Made by a program: the position numbers and the translations under genes
Part shown: positions 1 to 8,247 of the stretch, one piece after another
How the letters are laid out: each line of letters begins with the position of its first letter
Position numbering within the stretch: position 1 is the first letter of the stretch
Notes under the pieces: model-generated
Database searches by the model: none
What the model was told of the DNA's origin: nothing
The model's input: the letters and a program-made list of their open reading frames with translations, nothing else
Assembly: GCF_003030345.1 (NCBI RefSeq)
Contig: NZ_CP028158.1
Span: 6,510,001-6,574,000, forward strand
From: Plantactinospora sp. BC1
Lineage (GTDB): Bacteria; Actinomycetota; Actinomycetes; Mycobacteriales; Micromonosporaceae
Length of the DNA stretch: 64,000 bases
Direction of reading: 5' to 3'

Positions 1-275
1 GCCCGGCGGTACGGGCCGAACTGCGGGCGGCGGCGGAGCAGTCGATCTGGCACCCGGAGCACCAGCGCCGGCCGGGCTGGCCCAGCCCGTACAACTCGTT
101 CGCGCTCGCCTTCTCCTTCGCCGAGGACTATCCGGCGGCGGCGGCCGTCTTCGACGCGATCGGCGACAACGTGACCGAGTGGCCGTGGTACTACTCCAGC
201 GGCAGTGACCCGGCCGGGCGGTTCGCCACCTGGCGGGACATCGCGTTCGCCCAGCGGCACGAGCAGCCGCGGTAG
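1..275 (+). CDS. C-terminal end of an unrecognised protein (5' truncated)
   Basis: An open frame enters from the left edge (codons begin at position 3) and stops at TAG 273-275. About 90 residues are visible. They are rich in Trp, Phe, Tyr and Ala, with a stretch reading FDAIGDNVTEWPWYY followed by a polar tail ending in HEQPR. No signal peptide, membrane segment or catalytic motif can be judged from this fragment. I do not recognise the family. The codon use is typical of the window, so it is very likely the true end of a gene. It is convergent with the large secreted glucanase, and a strong hairpin separates the two. Confidence 0.6.
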   Translation, partial: PAVRAELRAAAEQSIWHPEHQRRPGWPSPYNSFALAFSFAEDYPAAAAVFDAIGDNVTEWPWYYSSGSDPAGRFATWRDIAFAQRHEQPR

Positions 276-289
276 CGCCGGTAACGCCT

Positions 290-331
290 GCGGGGTGTCA
301 CCGGAAGCACCCGCTTCCGGCGACACCCCGC
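290..331. terminator. bidirectional hairpin terminator
   Basis: Long near-perfect inverted repeat between two convergent stop codons. The arms are GCGGGGTGTC-A-CCGGAAGC and GCTTCCGG-C-GACACCCCGC, with one A/C mismatch and an ACCC loop. There is no T-tract, as is common in high-GC actinobacteria. It could serve both the gene ending at 275 and the glucanase ending at 342. Confidence 0.75.
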
Positions 332-341
332 CCGGCCGTCG

Positions 342-3300
342 TCAGGGGTTGACGGTGATGGTGAAGGTGGACGTGGTGTTCCGGATGTTCTGGTAGTTGT
401 TGCTCATCCGCAGGTTGTTGAAGACCGCCGAGCCGACCGCCGGACCCTGACCCGGCTCCGGCATCTCGTTCGCCCAGATGCCGAACCCGGACTTCGCGTC
501 GTACGCGTCGCCGCTGCGCTGCGCCCCGCTGATGGAGATGTTGGTGAACACGGTGTCGGTCACCGGGTTCTCCGGACTGCTGCCGTTGTATTTCGTCTGG
601 AACATGATGCCGTGATAGGTCGGGTCCACGATGTCGACGTCACTGACCCGGATTCCGCGCATCTCCTTGGAGGCGGAGAAGACCCAGATCGCGGGGAAGG
701 TCTGCGCGCCCCAGAAGTGGCCGCCGGACCGGACTATCGAGGCGTTCTCCACCCGGGTGATCCCCGGCCCGAACCCGACAAACGGATAACCGAAGTCGAG
801 TGAGCTGATGGTGATCCCGGAGTAGACGAGCTGGTCGGCGATGTACATGTTGCGGAAGGTGTTGTTCTGTCCGCCGTACACCGCGACCCCGGCGGCCCGC
901 CAGGTCAGCGTCGCCGTCAGGTTCTCGAAGACGTTGCCGGTGTTCGCCCCGCCACCGGCGTCGGTGGCGGAGAAGAGCGCGAACGCGTCGTCCCCGTTGC
1001 CGCGCCCCTCGACGTTGCTGACCAGGTTGTTGGTGCTGCCGTTGGTCATGTTGACCGCGTCGGCGAAGGTGTTGCGGATCCGCGAGTTCTTGATGGTGAC
1101 GTTGCTGACGTGCACGCCCCAGAACATGCAGACGGTGTGTTCGACCCAGACGTTGTCGAAGGTCAGGTTGGAGACGTTCGACAGCTCACCCCAGACCTTG
1201 CCGGGGCCGTCGATCCGGGACGTGTAGTTGCCGAAGAAGGCGAGGTGCTCGAAGGACGAGCCGTTCGCCGTACCCTCGACCCGGAAGCCGGCGTCGGTGT
1301 TCTCCTGGCCCGGCGGGGTCTGGAACCGGGTGTACCACATGCCGGCGCCGACCACCTTGACCGCCTTGCCGTACACCTGGAACTTGTTCGAGGTGCTGTA
1401 GGTGCCGGCGGGCAGGTAGACCCCGACCAGGTTGCCGGTGGTGTCCATTCGGACCCGGTCCAGCGCGTTCTGCACGTCCTGGTGGCCGGTGCCGGTCGGC
1501 GTGGTGTAGCGGGCCGGGTCCGGGTTCGGTCGCGGTGAGACCTGCTCGGTGTTGACGAAGTCGATCGCGTACGTGGTGCTGTTGGCCGGATCCTTCTGCA
1601 ACCTGATCCGGCTGCCGGCCGGGATCGACGAGTTGAGCATCACGTTCGCCTCGTCGTAGATGTGCCGGGGGCCGCCGGAGCCGGGCGAGTTGTTCGGGCT
1701 CGCCTCGGCACCGTAGAGCCAGGCGTACCGGCTGGTCAGGTCGATGGCCTTGTGGAAGGTGCCGTTGACGTAGATGTTCAGCGTCGAGTTGGTGCCGCCG
1801 CCGCCCGGGGCGTCCGGCATGGAGAAGCGGGTCACCAGGGTGTTGGTCGGGGCCCGGGTGGTCCACTCGACGTAGGCGCCGGTGCTGTTCAGGGTCACCG
1901 CGCGCCGGCCGGACGCCTCACCGGCGAGGTCGCCGACGGTCCGGTTCGGTCCGACGATCGCCGCGCCGCCGCCGAGCGTGCCGTCCTCGGCCTCGTACAT
2001 CTCGTACGGCATGTTGGCGCCGCGCCCGACGAAGAACGGCGTGTCGCTGGTGTTGTTGCCCTGCTTCACCGGCAGTTCGTTGGCGTCGGCGGCGAGTACG
2101 GTCCGGACCGTGTACCGGCCGTTGGCCGCGATCCAGGTGCCGAGGCTGACCGGCGCGGTGCTGGCCCCGGCCGCGATGGTGCCGGTGTACGAGCCGGTCA
2201 GCGTGCGTACCGCCGTGCCGCTGGCGTTGAGCACGGTCACCGTGATGCCGTGCGCGCCGCCGGCCGAGGCGCTGGTGCCCTGGTTGCGGATCGCCACCGT
2301 GAAGGTGACCGTCTGGCCGTTCGCCGGGGTGCTCGGCGACCAGCTCGGGATCGCCACCAGGTCCGAACTGGCCACCGGGGCGACGGTCAGCGTGGACGGG
2401 TTGGTGAAGCTGTTGTTGGTTTCGCTCTGCTCGACGACCGAGTTCGCCTCGTCGACCTTGGCGGTCAACTGGTACGTGCCGGCGTTGCGCGGCCCCGCGT
2501 TCGCGGTGACGGTACTGCTGGCCCCGGCGGCGAGCCCACCGACGGCGGCGGTGCCGACCAGGGTCGTACCCAGGTAGAAGTTGACGTTCGTGGCGCCGGA
2601 GGCGGCGGTGCCGGCGTTGCGGACGGTGGCCGAGACGGTGATCGCGGTGGTCTCGACCGGCGCTGCCGGGCTCCAGGTGGCGGCGGTGACCGTCAGGTCC
2701 GGGTTCGGCGCCGGCACTCCGAAGACCTGGAACTCGGCGACCTGACCGGCGGGCGCCCCGCTGTTGGAGGTGATCGAGAGCCGGATGTCGGCGACGTTGC
2801 CGCTGACCGGGATGGTGACGCTGTTGCCGCTGCCCGGGTTGAAGTTGTAGAGCGTCGCCGCCGACAGGGTGCCGAACGACGAGCCGCTCTGCTCGCGGCC
2901 GAGCACCGCGATGGTCTGGCTGCGCGGGCCCCAGGCCGGGTCCGGGTTCAGCCGGACGACCACCGAGCTGACCGTGGCGTTCGCGCCGAGCTGCACGGTG
3001 AGCACGCTCGGGTACGCCCCGCCGGCTCCCTCCCAGTACGTCGCCACGTTGTCGTCGTTGGCGTTGGCCGCGACGAAGGTGTGCACGGTCGACGAGGCGG
3101 TGATCGGCCTGCCGACCGCCAGGTTCGTCCCGGCCGGCGGGTTCCCGGTGCCGGTGCGGGTCACCGTGTTGCTGTTCGGCGACACGTTCCCGGCGGCGTC
3201 CCGGGCCCGTACGTGGTAGGAGACCGTCGCGCTGGCCGGCTGGTTGTCGGTGTACGTCAGCACGTTGCCGAGGTTGGCCCGGAGCGTGCCGTTGGCGTAG

Positions 3301-3959
3301 ACGTCGTAGCCGGTGACGCCGACGTTGTCGCTGGCGGCGTTCCACGTCAGCCGGATCTGCCCGCTGGCCGGCTGGGTGTAGGCCAGGTTGGTCGGCGCGG
3401 TCGGGGCCTGGCTGTCCGGGCCGCCGGTCGGGCCGTGCACCTCCAGCTCGGAGAGTTGACCGGCCGGCCAGCCGTTGTTGGCGGTGATGTGCAGCCGCAG
3501 GTAGCGGGTGTTGGTGGCCGGCAGGTTGATGGTGACGGTGTTGCCGCTGGCCGGGTTGAAGGTGTAGCCGGTGGCGGCGACGAGGGTGCTGAACGTCGAG
3601 CCGTTGCTGCTGTTCTGCACGGAGAGGGTCTGGGTCCGGGTGCCCCAGCCGAGCGGCAGTTTGAGCACCAGCCGGTTCACCTCGGCGGCGGAGCCGAGGT
3701 CGGCCTGGATCCACTGTGGGAACGCGTTGTTGTTGCTCTCCCAATAGGTTGCCGGGTTGCCGTCGCCCGCGTTGCCCGCCGGGTACTCCGGGTGGGAGCT
3801 GCTGGCGCTGAGGGTGGCGGCGACCGCGACCTCGGCCCGCGCGGGTCCGGTGTCGGGGCGGGCGGCGGCCGGGGTCGGGAAGAGCGATCCGGCGGCCACC
3901 AGCAGTCCGGTGGCGAGCGTCGCCGCGATCAGGCGGGGTCTTGGTGGTAGCTGTCTCAT
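342..3959 (-). CDS. secreted multidomain GH87-type alpha-1,3-glucanase (mycodextranase-like)
   Basis: Exported 1205-residue enzyme predicted to hydrolyse alpha-1,3-glucan, a polymer of fungal walls and some bacterial biofilms. Visible order: signal peptide (about 1-33, ending TPAAA), F5/8-type discoidin domain (about 45-175), fibronectin III (about 183-270), a second discoidin domain (about 277-415), two CARDB domains (about 420-645), a CBM6/35-like beta-sandwich beginning MYEAEDG (about 650-800), then a right-handed beta-helix to the end. In the helix, ADAVN (Asp967) and GNGDD (Asp990, Asp991) are spaced 23 and 24 residues apart. This matches the three catalytic aspartates described for GH87 alpha-1,3-glucanase (D1045, D1068, D1069 in the Paenibacillus enzyme, from memory). 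The ATG at 3959 has an AAGGGA ribosome site. It is monocistronic, with no operator recognised upstream. Substrate is inferred from the family; another polysaccharide is possible. Confidence 0.85.
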   Translation of the reverse strand: MRQLPPRPRLIAATLATGLLVAAGSLFPTPAAARPDTGPARAEVAVAATLSASSSHPEYPAGNAGDGNPATYWESNNNAFPQWIQADLGSAAEVNRLVLKLPLGWGTRTQTLSVQNSSNGSTFSTLVAATGYTFNPASGNTVTINLPATNTRYLRLHITANNGWPAGQLSELEVHGPTGGPDSQAPTAPTNLAYTQPASGQIRLTWNAASDNVGVTGYDVYANGTLRANLGNVLTYTDNQPASATVSYHVRARDAAGNVSPNSNTVTRTGTGNPPAGTNLAVGRPITASSTVHTFVAANANDDNVATYWEGAGGAYPSVLTVQLGANATVSSVVVRLNPDPAWGPRSQTIAVLGREQSGSSFGTLSAATLYNFNPGSGNSVTIPVSGNVADIRLSITSNSGAPAGQVAEFQVFGVPAPNPDLTVTAATWSPAAPVETTAITVSATVRNAGTAASGATNVNFYLGTTLVGTAAVGGLAAGASSTVTANAGPRNAGTYQLTAKVDEANSVVEQSETNNSFTNPSTLTVAPVASSDLVAIPSWSPSTPANGQTVTFTVAIRNQGTSASAGGAHGITVTVLNASGTAVRTLTGSYTGTIAAGASTAPVSLGTWIAANGRYTVRTVLAADANELPVKQGNNTSDTPFFVGRGANMPYEMYEAEDGTLGGGAAIVGPNRTVGDLAGEASGRRAVTLNSTGAYVEWTTRAPTNTLVTRFSMPDAPGGGGTNSTLNIYVNGTFHKAIDLTSRYAWLYGAEASPNNSPGSGGPRHIYDEANVMLNSSIPAGSRIRLQKDPANSTTYAIDFVNTEQVSPRPNPDPARYTTPTGTGHQDVQNALDRVRMDTTGNLVGVYLPAGTYSTSNKFQVYGKAVKVVGAGMWYTRFQTPPGQENTDAGFRVEGTANGSSFEHLAFFGNYTSRIDGPGKVWGELSNVSNLTFDNVWVEHTVCMFWGVHVSNVTIKNSRIRNTFADAVNMTNGSTNNLVSNVEGRGNGDDAFALFSATDAGGGANTGNVFENLTATLTWRAAGVAVYGGQNNTFRNMYIADQLVYSGITISSLDFGYPFVGFGPGITRVENASIVRSGGHFWGAQTFPAIWVFSASKEMRGIRVSDVDIVDPTYHGIMFQTKYNGSSPENPVTDTVFTNISISGAQRSGDAYDAKSGFGIWANEMPEPGQGPAVGSAVFNNLRMSNNYQNIRNTTSTFTITVNP

Positions 3960-4393
3960 CGTGTTCCCTTGGCGCTCGTCGGAACCGACTGGGAGGTGCT
4001 GCGAGCGGCCGGGCCTGGTCGGCGGCTGGCCCGGCTGCCGCCCGCCGCCGAAGGCGAGCGGTGGCGCCGTCCGTCCGCCTGTCCACCGCCGCCGCGACCC
4101 CGCCGAGGGTCGATCCCCGTGGGCAGCCGGGGAAGGAGCACAGAGAACGCCTGTCCAGAAATTCCGGGATGTAGAAAGCTATCTAGCAACTAGTGACCCG
4201 AAACTTGCGTGGTGTCGTCGTAATGTTGCAGACGCGCTACGGCCGCGTCAACACCTCGGCCGGATCAGGCCGGATCGATGCGGGGGGAGTGGGGCGATTT
4301 ACCCGGATCGATATTATTTGCGGGCCCCGGCTGCTGGCCCCGGCGGCGGGCTCCGGCTGGCGGCCACGGGTCACCGGTCGACGCCGGGCCGGT
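3960..4393. other. intergenic region upstream of the alpha-1,3-glucanase
   Basis: 434 bases without a credible gene; the open frames here have atypical composition. It contains the glucanase ribosome site, a small dyad CTAG-CAA-CTAG near 4185-4195, and two copies of CCGGATCGAT near 4270 and 4303 in a locally AT-richer stretch. No convincing -35/-10 pair was found. It probably holds the glucanase promoter. Confidence 0.5.
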
Positions 4394-4978
4394 TCAGCCG
4401 AGCCGGTTGCTGTGCGCGGCGAGAAGCGCCCGCAGCGGTGCCGGGTCGGCGCCGCCCAACCCGCGCTTCGGCAGCACCAGTACGGCCGCGCCCCGGCGCC
4501 GGGAGGCGAGCAGCACGAAGGAGCGCTCCGTCTCGACGTACAGCGGGTGCATCACCCAGCCGCTGCGCATCTCCCCGCTGACGTTGCACACCCGGACCCC
4601 GGTCTCGTCGACGACGGCGGTCATCGGCTGGGTCAGCGCCGGGTTCGCCCGGACGAGCAGCCCGACGTGCAGCCGGTAGATCAGTCGGGGATTGCGGAGG
4701 AACCGGCGCAGCAGGAAGTCGACGCCGGCCACGATCGGCATCAGCACCACCAGGAGGGCGAGCACCGCCAGTGCCACGACCGTGGAGAAGTCCCCGGCCA
4801 GCGCGGCCCGGACGAGGACGGCCGCGACGACCACCGGAGTCAGGATGGTGGTTGGCCAGCGGAGGTACCAGGGGTGGTGAAAGCTCCGGGAATGCGCGGC
4901 GAACCCGTCGAGCAGGTCGTCGACGGTCAGCGTGTACCGCAGCGTCAGCTCGCCGGTCATCACCTTCTCCGAAGCCAT
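4394..4978 (-). CDS. YcxB-like membrane protein
   Basis: 194 residues. A short N-terminal cytoplasmic part (GELTLRYTLTVDD) is followed by two adjacent hydrophobic segments (about 42-62 and 66-86) and then a C-terminal soluble domain. That domain has the pattern seen in YcxB-type proteins, where a strand-rich region reads MTAVVDETGVRVCNVSGE and leads to a Trp-containing segment and VLPKRGL. The function of this family is not established. The ATG at 4978 gives the full family length. It stands alone, head to head with the small membrane protein at 5104, so the 125 bases between them probably carry both promoters. Confidence 0.7.
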   Translation of the reverse strand: MASEKVMTGELTLRYTLTVDDLLDGFAAHSRSFHHPWYLRWPTTILTPVVVAAVLVRAALAGDFSTVVALAVLALLVVLMPIVAGVDFLLRRFLRNPRLIYRLHVGLLVRANPALTQPMTAVVDETGVRVCNVSGEMRSGWVMHPLYVETERSFVLLASRRRGAAVLVLPKRGLGGADPAPLRALLAAHSNRLG

Positions 4979-5103
4979 GGCGGTGCAGCGTAGTCGGTCC
5001 GCCCCAACTCCCCGGGCTGGCTGGTGGGGTGGGAGGTCACCGGCTCGACGGTCGGCGAACAGGGGTCGCCGGCCGGGAATGCGATCATCTACACTCCGCG
5101 ATC

Positions 5104-5469
5104 ATGCGACGTGCCGGTGTCCATCCCGTCTTTATCGTGTTGATGCTCTTCTCGTTCGTCGGCCTGCTGGTCGCACCAGCCATCGGCATGTGGGCGATCG
5201 AGGTCTGCATGCCGAACCCGCGCGAGACCCTCGACCCCAACTGCCAGTTCGAGGCCGAGGGCCTGGAGACGCTGGCGATCGTGACGGCGATCGGCAGCCT
5301 GACCACGATGCTCGCGGCGGTCGGCTTCCAGGTGGGGCGCAACGTCGTCGCGGCGCCGGCGCAACCCGGCGTCTTCGCGCCGCCGCCGGCACCGCAGCCG
5401 GGACCGGGACGCCCCGGGTACGCCCCGGCCGGCCGGCCCGTCTCCGGCCCGGGTCAACCGCAGGGGTGA
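5104..5469 (+). CDS. small membrane protein with proline-rich tail
   Basis: 121 residues. Two hydrophobic segments (about 8-32 and 55-78) flank a short extracytoplasmic loop holding two cysteines (VCMPNP and NCQFEA), which could form a disulfide. The C-terminal 40 residues are Pro/Gly/Ala-rich and probably disordered. I chose ATG 5104 because it places a short basic segment directly before the first membrane span; the open frame extends further upstream, but with non-protein-like composition. No family is recognised. It ends one base before the convergent DUF397 gene. Confidence 0.65.
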   Translation: MRRAGVHPVFIVLMLFSFVGLLVAPAIGMWAIEVCMPNPRETLDPNCQFEAEGLETLAIVTAIGSLTTMLAAVGFQVGRNVVAAPAQPGVFAPPPAPQPGPGRPGYAPAGRPVSGPGQPQG

Positions 5470-5661
5470 TCAGCGGTCCGACAGGTGGCGGACGAAGGCC
5501 CGCCAGGCGTGCGGGGTGAAGCTCAACGTGCCGGCCTCGCGATCCTTGCTGTCCCGCACGAGTACGACCCCAGCCAGGTTGTCCGCCACCTCGACGCAGT
5601 CGCCGCCCTGCGCCCCGCTCCGGCGGGACGTACGCCAACGAGCACCATTCACGGCGTCCAT
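5470..5661 (-). CDS. DUF397 domain protein
   Basis: 63 residues with the hallmarks of DUF397: WRTSRRSGAQGGDCVEVA near the N terminus, LVRDSKD in the middle, and LSFTPHAWRAFV near the end. In actinomycetes these small proteins are encoded next to an XRE/DUF5753 regulator and act with it in developmental or antibiotic regulation (WhiJ-like systems); the mechanism is unsettled. Here its ATG (5661) overlaps the last 13 bases of the XRE gene, which implies translational coupling. The assignment rests on clear motif similarity and context. Confidence 0.88.
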   Translation of the reverse strand: MDAVNGARWRTSRRSGAQGGDCVEVADNLAGVVLVRDSKDREAGTLSFTPHAWRAFVRHLSDR

Positions 5662-6461
5662 GGCCTCATCACATCCTTGATCAGTTCTACGGACTGCCAG
5701 GTGGGCAACGCGACGTTGCGAACGCTCTCCCACCTCGAAAGCAGAGTCGCCACGTCCTCGCTGCGATCCACGGAGTTGCCGAAGATCTGGTTGTCCAGAA
5801 AACCCACCCAGCCGCCTTCGTCGGATTGTGCCAGCACGAACGGTCCGCTCAGCCCGATGTGCAGACCGACCCGGTTGGGGACGACATGGACGCTCACATT
5901 CGGACGCTTGGCGCAGGAGATCAGATGCCCGAGCTGTCCGGCCATCACCTCGACGTAGTCCTCGGCGAACCGGTGCAGCGCCGACTCGTCGAGAACGGCG
6001 ACCAACTGCGGTGGCTGCTCCTGGTCCAGGATGCTCTGCCGGGCCAACCGGGCGGCCGTCAACCTGTCGATCTCGTTCTCGGTCAGCGTGACGTCGCTCC
6101 GGAAGACGGCTCGTGCGTAGCCTTCGGTCTGCAACAGCCCGGGCACCAGGGTCGGATGGAAGCAGCGAAGCTGCCTGGCAGCACGTTCGGCGTCGAACCA
6201 TGGTCGTACCCAGACGGGCTCGCCGTCCCGCTCGGCGAGCTTGAGTAGCGAGACGAAGAGGTTGCCGGTGCCGAAGACGGCGTCGGCGCGGGCCAGGTAG
6301 ACCCGATCAAGGGGGCGTTGACCCAGCTCGACCGCCGACACCATCGACGCCGAATAGTTCGACCGGCGGCCGTACTCGTCCTGGCTGAGTCCGCCGTTGG
6401 TGCGCATCAGGCGTAGCTGGGTGCGGATCAGGTCCGCCGTGGGCTGCTGCTCGCTCTCCAC
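5649..6461 (-). CDS. XRE-family regulator with DUF5753 domain
   Basis: 270 residues from GTG 6461, which has a GGAGG site five bases upstream. The N-terminal helix-turn-helix (about 10-65) contains LSQDEYGRRSNYSASMVS followed by ELGQRPLD. The remainder is the DUF5753 ligand-sensing-like domain, with RCFHPTLVPGLLQTEGYAR, ARQSILD and a C-terminal part typical of streptomycete and micromonosporal regulators. It is expected to bind DNA and act with the overlapping DUF397 partner. A longer reading from 6572 exists but has no ribosome site and odd composition. It is divergent from the gene at 6613, so the intergenic region is the obvious place for its operator. Confidence 0.88.
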   Translation of the reverse strand: MESEQQPTADLIRTQLRLMRTNGGLSQDEYGRRSNYSASMVSAVELGQRPLDRVYLARADAVFGTGNLFVSLLKLAERDGEPVWVRPWFDAERAARQLRCFHPTLVPGLLQTEGYARAVFRSDVTLTENEIDRLTAARLARQSILDQEQPPQLVAVLDESALHRFAEDYVEVMAGQLGHLISCAKRPNVSVHVVPNRVGLHIGLSGPFVLAQSDEGGWVGFLDNQIFGNSVDRSEDVATLLSRWESVRNVALPTWQSVELIKDVMRPWTP

Positions 6462-6612
6462 AGTTCCTCCACAGTCCCTCTCTCGCCTCCACTGGACACG
6501 GTGTGTGACGACCGATGTGGCCACTGAAAAGCCGAGGCCACGGCCGGCGCCTTCCGACAGTAGGGCAACCACAGCAGAGTGTCACCAGTGGAACGGGAAA
6601 GGAGTCCTCGTG

Positions 6613-7713
6613 ATGGCGGACGAGCCAGATGTCGGTACCGACGAGGTGCGCTCGGCAGGAGAGTCGTCCCCGCAGACCGTCGAGCCGGGCGCACAAGCGG
6701 GGCAGCTCGACAGTCTGCGAATCGAGTACTCCTCCCGCCGACCCGACCGCGGCACGGCGGCGACCGACCGGCTCGGCTGGTCGCACCTGCCCCGACGTCC
6801 GCTCTGGCTCTGCCGGGTCTGCGCCACCGACTGGCCCTGCCTGACCGCCCGGACCCTGCTGCCGCTGGACTACGTCGCCGACCCGGTCGGGCTGGCCGTC
6901 TTCCTCGCCGGCCTGATGCAGGAGGCGATGGCCGACCTGCACCGGCTGCACCCGAGCCGCCGCCCGGATCCGAAGCTCATGCACGCGCGCTTCCTCGGCT
7001 GGGCGGCACCCCGGCTGCGCATCGCCCGGGATCGCCTCCGCCTAAGCTCCGAGGAGGGGCGGCACGAGCAGACCTGGAAGGGGCACGGGATGCCGGAGAC
7101 GATCGTCGCGGACTTCTGGTTCGACCCCTCCTGCCCGTACACCTGGACGACCTCGCGCTGGCTGCTGGAGGTGGCGAAGGTCCGGCCGGTCGAGCCGCGC
7201 TGGCACCTGATGAGCCTCTCGGTGCTCAACGAGGGCCGGGACGACGACCCGGAAGGCGACCCCGAGGGCTACCTCTGGGTTCCGGTGCGGATCTGCGCGG
7301 CCGTCCGCCAGCAGCACGGTCCGGAGGCATTGGCCCGGCTCTACACCGCGATGTGGACCACCGCCCGGGGCGACGGGGACTGGCTCGGCGACCTGCACAC
7401 CGCGCTGGACGCCGCCGGCCTGCCGCGCGAGCTGGTCGAGGCCGGCATGTCGACCGGGTACGACGACGCGGTGCGCGCCTCGCACGCCGAGGCGATCGCG
7501 CTGGTCGGTACGCACGTCGGCACCCCGATCATCGCGGTGACCGGCACCGACGGCCGCCGGATCGCCTTCTTCGGCCCGGTCATCTCCCGGATCCCCACCG
7601 GCGAGCAGGCCGGCCGGCTCTGGGACGGCACCCTGCTCGTCGCCGGTGTGCCCGGCTTCCACGAACTGAAAGGCGCCCCGCACGCCGAGCCGCAGCTCGA
7701 CTATCCGGGCTGA
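6613..7713 (+). CDS. in-frame join of a small actinomycete protein module to an Rv2466c-type DsbA-fold protein
   Basis: From ATG 6613 (GGAG site eight bases upstream; a GTG at 6610 is also possible) the frame stays open for 366 residues. Residues 1 to about 135 form a module typical of small Micromonosporaceae proteins sometimes labelled flavin reductase: RPLWLCRVC..WPC, then LDYVADPVGLAVFLAGLM and FLGWAAP. These proteins are usually free-standing, near XRE/DUF397 pairs as here. About 25 linker residues (RLRIARDRL...) then lead straight into the DsbA-fold protein that can also start at 7090. Either the two are truly fused, or the second is translated independently from its own start. The sequence cannot decide between these. 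Confidence 0.55.
   Translation: MADEPDVGTDEVRSAGESSPQTVEPGAQAGQLDSLRIEYSSRRPDRGTAATDRLGWSHLPRRPLWLCRVCATDWPCLTARTLLPLDYVADPVGLAVFLAGLMQEAMADLHRLHPSRRPDPKLMHARFLGWAAPRLRIARDRLRLSSEEGRHEQTWKGHGMPETIVADFWFDPSCPYTWTTSRWLLEVAKVRPVEPRWHLMSLSVLNEGRDDDPEGDPEGYLWVPVRICAAVRQQHGPEALARLYTAMWTTARGDGDWLGDLHTALDAAGLPRELVEAGMSTGYDDAVRASHAEAIALVGTHVGTPIIAVTGTDGRRIAFFGPVISRIPTGEQAGRLWDGTLLVAGVPGFHELKGAPHAEPQLDYPG
7090..7713 (+). CDS. DsbA-fold protein of the Rv2466c / mycothiol-dependent reductase family
   Basis: 207 residues from internal ATG 7090, preceded by GGAAGGGGC. The thioredoxin-like domain begins FWFDPSC and has the active-site position Cys15-Pro-Tyr-Thr18, where the Mycobacterium tuberculosis Rv2466c protein has CPWC. 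The second cysteine is therefore replaced by Thr, implying a monothiol mechanism. SRWLLEV, the inserted helical region and GTPII (cis-Pro loop) are conserved. Such proteins are linked to mycothiol-dependent reduction under oxidative stress in actinobacteria. Its stop overlaps the 3' end of the convergent Nudix gene by 13 bases. The length is normal for the family, which supports independent translation. Confidence 0.8.
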   Translation: MPETIVADFWFDPSCPYTWTTSRWLLEVAKVRPVEPRWHLMSLSVLNEGRDDDPEGDPEGYLWVPVRICAAVRQQHGPEALARLYTAMWTTARGDGDWLGDLHTALDAAGLPRELVEAGMSTGYDDAVRASHAEAIALVGTHVGTPIIAVTGTDGRRIAFFGPVISRIPTGEQAGRLWDGTLLVAGVPGFHELKGAPHAEPQLDYPG

Positions 7714-8243
7714 CCGGCGCCGCCCTCGGCGCGGTCCCGCTGCCAGGCGAGCAGCCGGTGGTACGCGGCCAGCCCGTCCGGCACCCACTCCCACTCGGTC
7801 AGCCGCCGGGCCAGCTCCTCGTCGGTGAGGAACGCGTGCCAGGCCACCTCCTCGACCTGCGGGTCGACCGGAATCGCGCAGCTCACCTCGTAGACGGCGG
7901 ACCACCAGGCGTGCTCGGGCGTCTCGTAGCGGAACCTGAACAGCGGGGTCGGCGCCGGCAGGCCGGAGACGCCCAACTCCTCCTCGGCCTCCCGCCGGGC
8001 CGCCTCGTCGTAGGACTCGCCAGCGCCGACGACCCCGCCGACGAACATGTCGTAGCGGGACGGGAAGACGAGCTTCTGCGCCGTACGCCGGTGCACGAAG
8101 ATCCGCCCCGACGGGTCGCGGGCCAGTACGAAGACGGCCCGGTGCCGCAGCCGCCGCGCGTACGCCACGCCGCGTGGGGCCTGCCCGACCACCCGGTCCC
8201 GCTCGTCGACGATGTCCAGGATCTCGTCCGCCGACCGTGCCAC
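7701..8243 (-). CDS. Nudix hydrolase
   Basis: 180 residues from GTG 8243. The Nudix box is intact: Gly70, Glu76, Arg84-Glu85, Glu88-Glu89 and Gly91 fit GX5EX7REUXEEXGU exactly. The N terminus (EILDIVDERDRVVG) and the LRHRAVFVL strand resemble the isopentenyl-diphosphate-isomerase-like / YfcD branch. The likely substrate is therefore a nucleoside- or prenyl-type diphosphate, but this cannot be fixed from sequence. It lies four bases downstream of the tail-tube-like gene on the same strand, so the two may be cotranscribed. Confidence 0.9.
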   Translation of the reverse strand: MARSADEILDIVDERDRVVGQAPRGVAYARRLRHRAVFVLARDPSGRIFVHRRTAQKLVFPSRYDMFVGGVVGAGESYDEAARREAEEELGVSGLPAPTPLFRFRYETPEHAWWSAVYEVSCAIPVDPQVEEVAWHAFLTDEELARRLTEWEWVPDGLAAYHRLLAWQRDRAEGGAGQPG

Positions 8244-8247
8244 GGGA

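Noticed and set aside
1662-3950. 762-codon plus-strand frame
   Set aside because: Antisense shadow of the GH87 gene, rich in Arg/Gly/Val with no recognisable domain.
4183-4196. CTAG-CAA-CTAG dyad as an operator of the glucanase
   Set aside because: The arms are only four bases long and occur once; too weak to call.
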